A stretch of DNA of 42,547 nt from Pilatotrama ljubarskyi. Lineage: Eukaryota > Basidiomycota > Agaricomycetes > Polyporales > Polyporaceae. The translations under genes and the position numbers were made by a program. The stretch covers positions 1 through 42,547 of the forward strand of contig MU277801.1 in assembly GCA_022385805.1 (NCBI GenBank), written 5' to 3'. The notes under the pieces are model-generated. The model was not told the DNA's origin, ran no database searches, and saw only the letters and a program-made list of their open reading frames with translations. This document shows positions 32,001 to 40,372 of this stretch, one piece after another; the stretch's first letter is position 1; every line of letters begins with the position of its first letter.

Positions 32001-32768
32001 TGAGGGCGAGACCTGCGGCGCGGTCTCAGGAGCCACGTGACGTAGCAGGCTGCGCGAAGCGATGGCGAAGTCAATTACCGACTGACCTCCAGCTTGGAAG
32101 GATGTGTGGCGCTCGCGTGAGTGAGCTGTCTGACAGAGTGTGCCGTTGAGCAGTTCTAGGTGGAGCGCCTTGCACATGTCAGTGAGCCGGCGCCCGCGTG
32201 TAGAGATTACTGCATCAGGGGACACGCGCGGCAGCCCAGTGTTGAGGTCGCCAACACGGGCATTGAAGTCGCCGAGGAGCAGGAGCGGTAGTTCGCGCGC
32301 GAGAAGTGTTGGCAGGAGAAGCTCGTGGAGGCGCTATTCTGCCGTGAGTGGCGCATCAGCAAGCCATGGGGACGTCGGCGGGGGGAGGTATACATTGGCG
32401 AGCACAACCCGGGACGAGAGCTCTAGCAATAGCACTTCATGTTGGTGGGGAGGCAGCACAACCTGGACGTCAAGTGACGCGCGATAGAGCACAAGGAGTC
32501 CTCCCGATCGGTGGGACAGCAACACCGACTCGGGTCGGGAGAGAGCGACGCAGAGGTATCCCATCGGGAGCACCAGCTGGGCTTCCTGCCCCGGTCGTAG
32601 GTGTGTCTCTTGGAGGAAGATGATGTCGTAGCCGTGGATGTGCGCACAAAAGCGCGGGGAGGTCATTTTCAGGGCGAGGTTGCCATGTACATTCCATGAA
32701 AGGATACGTAGAGTACAGACATTTTGGGTGTCCCTACTAGTAACAAGTCGTCTAAGAGATAAAGGCAA
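29038..32768 (-). pseudogene. Retroelement ORF2: AP-like endonuclease plus reverse transcriptase, with stops
   Basis: The N-terminal domain is an exonuclease-endonuclease-phosphatase fold: LRILSWNVHG, IIFLQETHL (metal-binding Glu), LANVYLPPP, LLLLGDFNARVGD and the late WADHAPTT with Asp-His. The RT follows: SARGIDGVS, AVKKPGKDP, ESYRTIGL, SGFRAGHRTSN, VYLDLENAFPSV (motif A Asp), LIGDPASPILW (motif B) and HLELADDMALIS (motif C). Motif C is L-A-D-D rather than F/Y-x-D-D. A 68-nt canonical intron (30192-30259) must be removed to join motif A to motif B. Frame is broken by TAG at 32334-32336 and TAA at 31083-31085; each could come from a single C-to-T change in a Gln codon. No ATG is near the apparent start, and the open frame begins right after the ORF1 stop. 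The right part is lost in the gap. Confidence 0.85.
30192..30259 (-). other. Spliceosomal intron inside the reverse transcriptase domain
   Basis: On the minus strand the donor is GTGAGC, a perfect TACTAAC branch site lies 23 bases before the end, and the acceptor is TTGCTCTCAG. Removing the 68 bases joins YTVRFGG to EMTECFRALMG in frame, where the unspliced frame runs into a stop soon after. Length, branch sequence and frame restoration all agree. Confidence 0.88.
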
Positions 32769-32793
32769 AGCAGAACAGGTGAGGGCCGCCTAC
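32752..32793 (-). other. Candidate 42-nt intron joining ORF1 and ORF2
   Basis: Donor GTAGGC overlaps the ORF1 TAG; a pyrimidine-rich stretch and CTCTTAG acceptor follow. Removal keeps the frame and fuses ORF1 to the endonuclease through AYVL-RLVTSR. The donor is not ideal and 42 nt is near the lower limit for these fungi, so a true stop with separate translation of ORF2 is an equal alternative. Confidence 0.4.
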
Positions 32794-34568
32794 AAGACAT
32801 ATGCCCGAGCTTCATTATAGGGAGCCGCACGGGAGCGCAGGGACATCCACGCGTCAGCGAACGTTTGCGCGAGGAAGCGGGTCGGCATGTGGATGTGTAT
32901 GTAGAAGGCGTGCGATTGGTCACGGGTCACATCTGCAATGCGGTCGAACACCCCGGGAAGTTCCTCCCATACAGGTCCGGCCACCGCGTATAGCTGCCGT
33001 CGCAACTCTCCCGCGTCGTCCGCCCAGCGTACTTGTCCAAAGCGCACCGTGCCGGGCCCAGTGGGAGCATCGGGGGCGGGCGACGGAGCGGCTGGCACAT
33101 AGTTACGGGGCTCGAAGCCATTAGAGCGGCCTCGTTTGTTGTTATGCCTGGAATTGTTGTTAAATCGTCCGCCTCCTCGTCGAGGTGACGGAGACGGCGA
33201 GCGCGAGCGCGTGCGCGACCAGCCACTATGATGGGAGGCAGGAGGGGTGGCGGGAGCATACGTAACTGGTGTAGGCCACGACGTTGGGTAGGCCGGTGTG
33301 TGGGGGGCAGGAGCAGGCTCAGCAGCCGTCGGGTACTGGGGAGCGGCGGGCGGGCTGACCGGGTGATGGAGTGGAGCACGAGCGGGGCCAGCGGCTGGCA
33401 CAGCGCTGCAAGTCACTGGCGCAGGCGCAGACTGGGGAGCAGGTGGGGGGATCAGCACGCTGGCGGGCTGCGGGGAGGGAGCAGGCATTGCCACAGGAGC
33501 GGACAACGCAGCATAGGTAGGCGTGGGGACGGGCATCGGCGCATGTGCCAGTGCAGGGGAGACGAGTAGCACTGGGGCGGGACACGGCGTCAGCGCAGGG
33601 CCTAGGCCGGGGGCTTGTGCAGGCGCATAAGCGGGAGGCAAGGACGAGTAGTTAGGGATTGGGCCTTGGGGAAGGGAGGACGCATGCGACAGCGCTGCAG
33701 CAGGTACGGGCTCGAGAAGGTGCGCAGGGGCGAGGGGAGCGGTCGGTGTAGAGTTCGGCGCTGGTAAGGGTGCAGGTCTGTGCATGGTCGCGCCTAGTTT
33801 GTTTACAGCGGAAAGCACGTCACGAATGTCGTCAAGAATTTCAGAAAGGGAGTCCAAGATGGCAGTGTACTGCGCACCTCGACGGTTGTCCTCAACCTCC
33901 GTGTGTTGTACGAGCGCCTCGACACGCATCTCGACGTCGTGGAGCGGGATGGGACTAGAGGGAGACAGCAGGGAGGGGGTGTTGAGCCGTTCCTGGATGC
34001 CGGCCACCATGGTCGTGAGGTTGAGCAGGGCATCCTCTGTGCGCGAGCGGTGGGCATCGTGGGCTTTTGTTGAGCGGGTAACGAGCTCGAAGAGCGTGCG
34101 CACGTCTTGCTTCAGGGCAGGAATGTTCTGGCGACCGACATTGTTTCTGAGCGTGGTGGTGAGCAGGATATCGTCCGGGTCGCCGTTGGGGTCCCGGGGA
34201 GCGTCACCTGCTGCGTCGTCTGGGGGCGAGTCTGCAGCGGAGTCTGCGGCTGGCGGAGCCTTGCTGGCGCGGCTTTTCCCTCTATCGAGGGCACTAACGG
34301 GCGCAGTCTCGGTGCGTTGGCGCGTGAGGCGGACAAACGAGGCAGAGGTCTGACGGGACATGCAGCGTTGGTGAGATGAAGGAGGGATTAGCGGCATTCT
34401 ACGCACGGGTGTGGGAGGGTCGATCGAGGAGGCAGGCTGCAGACCACTCTCCGTCGTCGGGGATAGCGGGGGCTCTGAGAGGCCGGCAGGGGAAGTAGTC
34501 GGTGCAGCGGGAGGTGGAGACCCCGCGTAGGAGAGAGCGTCTTCGCAGACCTCTGTAAGCTGGCTCAT
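32790..34568 (-). CDS. Retroelement ORF1, gag-like nucleic-acid-binding protein (592 aa)
   Basis: The ORF is intact. Residues about 1-140 are polar and disordered. Residues about 140-262 contain two helical, likely coiled-coil segments (around LFELVTRSTKAHDAHRSRTE and LDSLSEILDDIRDVLSAV) that could drive multimerisation, as in LINE ORF1 proteins. Residues 263-455 are a Pro/Ala spacer. Residues about 456-490 are an Arg/Ser then Arg/Gly/Asn-rich stretch (SRTRSRSPSPSPRRGGGRF) likely to bind RNA. No CCHC zinc knuckle is present. The last 85 residues (FGQVRWADD to RAYVL) look like a small alpha/beta domain, perhaps RRM-like, which is a guess. It lies directly upstream of the endonuclease in the same frame. 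Confidence 0.75.
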   Translation of the reverse strand: MSQLTEVCEDALSYAGSPPPAAPTTSPAGLSEPPLSPTTESGLQPASSIDPPTPVRRMPLIPPSSHQRCMSRQTSASFVRLTRQRTETAPVSALDRGKSRASKAPPAADSAADSPPDDAAGDAPRDPNGDPDDILLTTTLRNNVGRQNIPALKQDVRTLFELVTRSTKAHDAHRSRTEDALLNLTTMVAGIQERLNTPSLLSPSSPIPLHDVEMRVEALVQHTEVEDNRRGAQYTAILDSLSEILDDIRDVLSAVNKLGATMHRPAPLPAPNSTPTAPLAPAHLLEPVPAAALSHASSLPQGPIPNYSSLPPAYAPAQAPGLGPALTPCPAPVLLVSPALAHAPMPVPTPTYAALSAPVAMPAPSPQPASVLIPPPAPQSAPAPVTCSAVPAAGPARAPLHHPVSPPAAPQYPTAAEPAPAPHTPAYPTSWPTPVTYAPATPPASHHSGWSRTRSRSPSPSPRRGGGRFNNNSRHNNKRGRSNGFEPRNYVPAAPSPAPDAPTGPGTVRFGQVRWADDAGELRRQLYAVAGPVWEELPGVFDRIADVTRDQSHAFYIHIHMPTRFLAQTFADAWMSLRSRAAPYNEARAYVL

Positions 34569-34970
34569 TGCGGGGGTGTATCGCGACGGACAGATGAGCC
34601 ATTTTAAGGGGGAGCCGTTTGTTTTCTTTTTATGCGTATGGTGGCAGTGGCTGTTAGGAACTGTGCAGTTCCGTAAGCAGAGCGCCTACGTTGTTGCGAA
34701 AATTTACAGCGCGGGGGTGTGTAGTTGTAGGCGTCGCAGGTGGGTATGTGCAAGGGAGAGCTGTAGCAGGTGTACCGAGGCGGTCGGGCAGAGAGAAACG
34801 ACATGAGGGCGAGAGACACGAGGTTGCGGAGGCAGTAGCCACGAAGCCTTCGGTTATCACAAATGTGTCATATATGGTGCGTGCGCAGCGCTGGTTGTCA
34901 TCCGGGCCCTCGACGTGCCATCCCACCTAACCGTCCCGCAGGTCCGGCTTAGTTAGCCGTGAGAGTCCGG

Positions 34971-34981
34971 GGGTCGATTCC
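34971..34981 (+). promoter_or_regulatory. tRNA-type B-box match
   Basis: GGGTCGATTCC matches the pol III B box (GGTTCGANTCC) at 10 of 11 positions. An imperfect A-box-like TAGTTAGCCG lies only 15-20 bases upstream, too close for a tRNA. It may be a tRNA or SINE remnant, or chance. Confidence 0.25.
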
Positions 34982-35360
34982 CACGTTGTTAGCCTTGTTC
35001 CCGCCATACACACCGCTCGTCAAGAAACCCGAATATTTCTCAGCGCCTGACCTACCAGATATAGCCGATCAGGCTGATGTGGCCCCACAGCTCTCGGCAA
35101 TCTCCCCCGTCCGCTCCCCTCGGGCTTCTTCGGCTATTCTTGTTCCTCCCCGCCCCCCGCCACCTGGCGTTTCGTAACACGTGCCCCGATCCCCGCCCCT
35201 CCCGCCTTTCCCGCCTTTCCCACCCTCCCTCCGGTGCGCGCTCCGTCCCGCCCCCCCGCTCGGCTAGAGTAAGCCCCGCTGATTAGATTAGTTCCCCGCC
35301 TCCTTCCCGATATAGACGGGTGCTCGTTGAACTTATCGCCCCACAGCGCTTATCGCATTC

Positions 35361-35470
35361 TGCTTGCCGCGTGCCGCCCGCTTGCCGCGCCCGCCGCGTG
35401 CCGCCCGCTGTCTGGCCGCCCGCCGTGTGCCGCCCGCTGTCTACCGCCCGCCGCCCACCGCCCGCCGCCC
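35361..35470. repeat. C-rich low-complexity tract (CCGCCCG-like units)
   Basis: The plus strand is built from repeated GCCGCGTGCCGCCCGC and related CCGCCCG words over about 110 bases. It lies about 350 bases before the gene A start and may be part of its upstream region or a decayed minisatellite. Confidence 0.7.
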
Positions 35471-35814
35471 CTTACTCAGCGCCCCTTCCCGCCCATTCCT
35501 CACGTCACCGCCATTCTAAAAACCTCCCGCTTTGTACATTCAGGTGTTGCCCGGTTTTGTTCTTGTAGCAGCTATCACACCTGGCACAATACTACAGATT
35601 TGGACAATCTCCCCCCCAGACGGCGTCACTCGGAGTTTCAATCTGGTGTTCAGCCGAGATCAAGCAACCTTTCCGGAAAAGGCAGGTGCTCGTTCGTAGA
35701 CCCCGCTCGGCTAGCCAGCTCGTTGGCTTCTCCCTTAGTTCACACTGCGCTCGCTTACACTAGTAATGGCGATATATTCACAGCTCACCGTCGTTCCGCT
35801 TCGCCCTCTTTGCG

Positions 35815-37583
35815 ATGTCCTCCTCGACGCAAGAAACAGACCGCGCCCAAGGCAACATCTCGCTCGACCATCTGCGCTACAACCAGGTCGGGCTCGCCAG
35901 TCTCTGCCGATTCTTGGGTGACGGTCCCCTCTATCGACGGTACCAGGCCCGATTCGACGCTGCTGACGTGGCGTGGTTCGCTGCCGGTGCGCACAAGGAC
36001 GGCAGCCACGACGTCGAGCCCAGTACCTTCCATCAAGCCTGGTACGATGGCCGCCTCGTCAGCGCCGCTGTGGCAAACACACCTCTCGACGTGTGGAGGG
36101 CGCGTCGTGAGGTCCGAGATAAGTTGAAGGAGCTCGTTCTCGACGCGGTGAGTGGTTCAGTCTCTACGTTCATGTACGATACTGACTCCAAATTAGGTGA
36201 CAATGCTCGACCGCCAGAGCGGTGGCGCCTCGTTCTGGGTTCATGTTGACGGCACCGTCCGCCCACAGCAGCCAATCGAAGTTTCGTCCTTGAAGATCGA
36301 TGCCTACGTCCCTCCCCATCTGTTGCGCGAGATTCCCGGCCTGGAGCGCTCGGTCGCGCAGATGGTACAGCAGTTCGCTGAAACTATCGGCCTGCCAGCT
36401 ACTGCGCGCTGGCTTGAGGCGTTCGCGAAGACTGGCCTGAGCCTGCCTGAGCGCGCTGCGAACCCTCCTCCGCCTTCGCAACCTCACAACGGCCACGCCC
36501 CCGCGCCGCTCATTCCCCCTCCAATTCGTGGTTCCACCCACTACATATTCCATGGTCGGCATCCGGGTGAGCTGGAACGGGTCTTGCAGGGTCCAACAGG
36601 AAATGAGGCGAACGATCGCGGCGGCCCCCCTCGCGCATCGCGGCCCGCAGTAGAGCCCGCCAGCACGCGCGACATCCCGAGCGAGACGCTCCCCTATGAG
36701 GAGATCAACATACTTCGAGGGGTCATCTTCGACCTCGAGGAGACCGTCCGCCAGAAGGATCGCGAGATCGCTCGCCTGCGCCGCGCCCTCCAACAGACTA
36801 CAGGTATGTATTGTGTGGTTGTCTACCTAGACATTCGCGCTGACAGTCCTACCAGGCAAGACTTCCTCGCGGATGAGTACGCCGGCCACGTCGCGCTCGG
36901 TGGCTCCGTCGTCGCAGTCGGTCTCGGAGCCCCCGCGCACACCGTCACCCACGCCGATTCACGCCCCCCTCCCTCTCGCTGCCGGCTCTCTCACGCCGTC
37001 CGCGACGCTCGCATCTGTGACGTCTCGCGCTCACACGCCTAACGTGACGCCGTCTAGCGTCGCCCGTGGCAAACGGCCTGCGCAGCCCGCCGGGCATCTC
37101 ACCCCCGCTCCACGCACCCCCGCTTCCTCGCCCATCAGCGTTTCGCGGTCAAGCGACAGCCGTCTGACGTCGCCTCTTTCCTCGCCGCTCTCGACTACCA
37201 TCTCCGTCAGCACTGACTGGCTGCCGACCGTCTCAGAAGGCGCCTCCGACACTGATGCTAATGAATGGGTGATGCCAGGTTCCCAGGACAGAACTCCTTC
37301 GCGTCGCCGCGGGCGGGGCGAGACGTCTTCTCAGTCCCCCGAGCCGCCGTTTACGCGTTTCACGATCATTGGTCCACACACCCAGTCCGTCGTCAACGAG
37401 TACGAGCTCCCGGCAATCCTGCACCGTGACCTGGGCGAAATGGCTCAGGCAATCCCGTATCAGGAGTGGTTCTCCTACATGATACGTGAACTTGGCATTG
37501 CTTCGAGCATTGCTGAGGAACTTTTTGATGCTATGATGGACGACACTGTCCCCGAGAGCTCTGCCAGTGTCCAGGGCCGGTGA
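35815..37583 (+). CDS. Gene A: unknown multidomain protein, possible mobile-element cargo (555 aa)
   Basis: Three exons (35815-36147, 36197-36803, 36856-37583) close in frame. The N-terminal 210 residues look globular, with LDHLRYNQVGLASLCRFLGD, an AVTMLDRQSGGASFWVHVDG segment across the first splice, and YVPPHLLREIPGLERSVAQM. A disordered stretch follows, then a short coiled coil near residues 285-315 (LEETVRQKDREIARLRRAL), a Ser/Thr/Pro-rich spacer of about 160 residues, and a compact C-terminal block with TRFTIIGPHTQSVVNEYEL and a Glu/Met-rich helical end. No known domain is recognised. It is followed by gene B on the same strand after 250 bases and faces a KDZ transposase, so it may belong to a mobile element. 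I have the impression that similar proteins occur in many copies in polypores, but cannot verify this. Confidence 0.75.
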
Positions 37584-37835
37584 GCGGAGACCATGGGAGG
37601 AGGTTGTCTAAATTTGCTATCTTGCTGTCTTGCTGCGTCGCATAGGTTGCATAGTGTTGCTGTCATGTAGTATTCCAATCAGATTCTCATTCGCTAAGGT
37701 CTCGCCTGATCTGTGCATATCTGAGAACTTTTTCTTAAGAAGTCTGAGCTGCATGTGTCTCTCTGCTTCCTCCTTCTGCGCTGCCACGACGCAGCCACGA
37801 CGCAGCCACGCCGACGTCAGCTGCTCCTCGACGTA

Positions 37836-39284
37836 ATGTCTATCAGCCACGGTGAGCCGCTCGCCATCATCGCGAAACCCATCCTCCCCGCGAAGAAACG
37901 AAAGCCCCCGCAACTGTCCAGAGAGCGGCGAATTCAGATTGCTCAGGACCGTAAGGCGAGACAGAACAGCATCGAGGAAGACATCCGCGAGTGGTACGAC
38001 GACTCTATCGCCTTCGCCGAAGACCTCCACAACCGCTTCCCGCAGAAGAGTGCCGACCACTATGTCCACATGATGTTCACCGGCGCGGAGAAGCTCCGGA
38101 GCACGAGGCAACCGAACTCTTACAACGCGTGGCTCCATCATCTGTCCCAGCACAATGGTACGTTTGTCTGTCATGCGTGCGACGTTCCTGACCCCACCTC
38201 CCCCCGTGTACAGCGAGCGGCGCGAACGCCATTGAACTCGGTCAGCAGCGAATGGAGGAGTACAACAGCCTCACGGATGCTGAGAAGGAGAAACTCCTCG
38301 AGCAGCTTGTCGAAAACCGCACCTCCAAGAACTATGGTCTCCGCCTTGACAAGCGCGGGCGGGTACAGGACGTCAACCATGTCCTCAAGAAAATTGAGGA
38401 CGCGGTGAGTTATCCCCGCCCCATTCTGCTCGGGTCCGCCATCGCTGACGCCACGTTCCTGTCATGCTTACTTGACAGCTTCTTGGCCTCCAGTCTCGCG
38501 TAGGCATTGAAGCCTTCTTCTGCGTCGTTCGCAATAATCCCGAGTACGACATGAAGCCCCGCTGGTGGTTCAGCCGCGCCGAGTTGGAGGACTACCTGCG
38601 CAATACGGTTCGCAAGTTTGCACCGGAGCGCATCGGGATCCTCGCGGAGGCGTTCGCCATTTCGGGGACGGACTTCGTTTGTGAGTACATGTACCTTGAT
38701 ATCCGGACTCGACCCACTGAAGGTTCCCTCGCGACAGCTCAGTTGAAGAATTCTAAAGAGAAGATCGCCTATCTCAAGGGCGAAATCCGCGACCTCGTGC
38801 AGGAGCAGCTCGGTACGTCCGCGATCTGATACGGCACGTTCAATTCTAATCAACGTCTGCAGCTGAGATTACGGGCGATAAGGACCTCAGGATGAGCTAC
38901 GTGCAGTTCACCCGCGACATCGAGATCCCGTACGCCGTGACGATAGTAGGCTGGGCTGGGAAGGACAAGCAGAACCCGAGGCCGTGGGTCAACCCATCTC
39001 AGCTCTCCAACGACCTCGAATTGCTCAAGGGCCTACGGAGCGACCTCCTCACCGGCGAGTGCGCCTTTGTCCGCCTGACTCCCCAGCAACACGAGGCGAC
39101 GAAGGACGCCTACAATCAGCGGGTGGAGGCCGGCGACGTGCCTCAGCGCAAGAAGCGCAAGGACGCCGGCGTGAAGCGCAAGAAGCGCGCTGACCGCGCG
39201 GAGGACTCAAGCAACAAGCGTCCTCATACGGATGCTGGAGGGCCTGACCCGGATGCCTCCCTGGAGACCTCCGCCGACGCGTGA
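37836..39284 (+). CDS. Gene B: unknown protein with basic C-terminal tail (403 aa)
   Basis: Five exons (37836-38157, 38214-38404, 38479-38680, 38738-38812, 38863-39284) close in frame. The start ATG (MSISHGEPLAII) is the first in frame after the gene A stop. The N-terminal half is highly charged and helical (RERRIQIAQDRKARQNSIEE, LTDAEKEKLLEQLVENRTSK), a middle part has FFCVVRNNPEYDMKPRWWF and YLRNTVRKFAPERIGILAEA, and then comes a beta-rich segment (EIPYAVTIVGWAGKDKQNP, WVNPSQLSNDLELLKGL, CAFVRLTPQQHEATKD). The last 50 residues are very basic (RKKRKDAGVKRKKRADR), a likely bipartite nuclear localisation or DNA-binding tail. No known domain is recognised. A nuclear DNA-associated role is inference. 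Confidence 0.78.
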
Positions 39285-40372
39285 TACCGAGGCCCCCCTC
39301 CCTCTATAGCCACCCCCTCTGCGTCGCGGTGCTCGGACGCACGACGGCCGGAGGCCTCACGCGGTAGACTACGTATAGATACTGTTCCTTGTGCTCTGCT
39401 CGTGTCATCTCGCTTTCCTATTGCTGACGTCCCCTTCTCATGTTGTGCCTTGCCCTCTCTCATCTCCGTCTCTCGCTGTTCTCCCCACTGCTAGCTGTCG
39501 TGCCTTAGAACTATTCGCGCCCACGTTTCATAATGTAGCTCTGTTTAATCAGTATAATCTGCATGCTGTCCTCATTGCGCCCGCCCCACGCGTGCTTCTG
39601 TATTGAGCGTACAAGTCCGGCGAGGTACTGCAAATCTCGCCCGCCGGCCCCGAAGGGTATTCAATCTCGACTCGGAGCTTCGCTGCTTCACGCGTCACTT
39701 TTGCAGAATTCCGCGAGCGTCGCAGCCTGGGACGCGGTTGGTGTCCCTCGGCGCGGTCTTGTCAAGATACGTACCGAGCGCGTCCTGTATAGAACCCACA
39801 CGTCTGTGAACACCACTTCTGTGCGATCCAGAACGTATTCGCGAATGGAGCTTCCGACCTGCGCCTCTCACCGGCCCACGCTATCGTTACTCATGGTCCA
39901 TCATGCGTGCACTAACAGCATCATCGCAGACCCAGCATTCAGCTGCGCGCATGATTCTGTGCACGAGGGGGTATACCGGACAGATGTGCACCGTACCACT
40001 TATCAGCGAGCTCCGAACCACTTGCTCGATACTATACATGTTGCCGCCGGAATTGGTACAATTCGCGTGTGCACGATGTCGTGCGGTGACCCGAATTGCA
40101 TCTTGTGCGCGATGTGCAGAGTTGCGACTCTGGGTTGACGTTCCGGAACAGCACGCATGACTGCCTTCATCAACTTCGGAGTCGTCGCAGGCCTGCAGCA
40201 ATCTGTACAGGAATGTACATTCTGGAAACAGACTCGCACTCATACTATTGCTCCGTTCGCTCACTCAACTTCAGATATAAATCTTCTACATTCCAAGAAG
40301 GCAGATGTATTCATGAAAAACAGGGCGTGCAAGAGGGCGATGCGTGATACAGCGAAGGTACAGATGCAATAA
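39285..40372. other. Convergent intergenic region between gene B and the KDZ transposase
   Basis: This holds the gene B 3' UTR and the transposase 3' side. ORFs present are not coding-like. I looked for an inverted repeat that could mark a transposon end but could not establish one by eye. Confidence 0.45.

Larger units (their letters stand above)
28015..34568 (-). mobile_element. LINE-like (non-LTR) retroelement, degenerate copy
   Basis: In minus-strand order the element has a gag-like ORF1 (34568-32790), an AP-endonuclease domain (from about 32768), a linker and a reverse transcriptase (30965 down to the gap). ORF1, endonuclease and the first part of the RT are all in the same frame. No LTRs, integrase or protease are seen, and the endonuclease-RT order is that of non-LTR retrotransposons. 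The copy has two in-frame stops (32334-32336 and 31083-31085) and an assembly gap. Limits given are the coding minimum; the 5' UTR, 3' tail and target-site duplication could not be located. Confidence 0.85.
34569..35814. other. Region between retroelement 5' end and gene A
   Basis: This stretch holds the retroelement 5' UTR (extent unknown), a tRNA B-box-like sequence at 34971-34981, a C-rich low-complexity tract and the presumed promoter of gene A. No ORF with coding character is recognised. Confidence 0.5.

Noticed and set aside
34918..34995. Functional tRNA gene
   Set aside because: Only the T-arm/B-box part fits; the A-box-like word is too close and no anticodon arm or acceptor stem pairs.
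36170..36793. Minus-strand ORF of 207 codons
   Set aside because: It is antisense to gene A exon 2, whose splice sites and frame closure support the plus strand.
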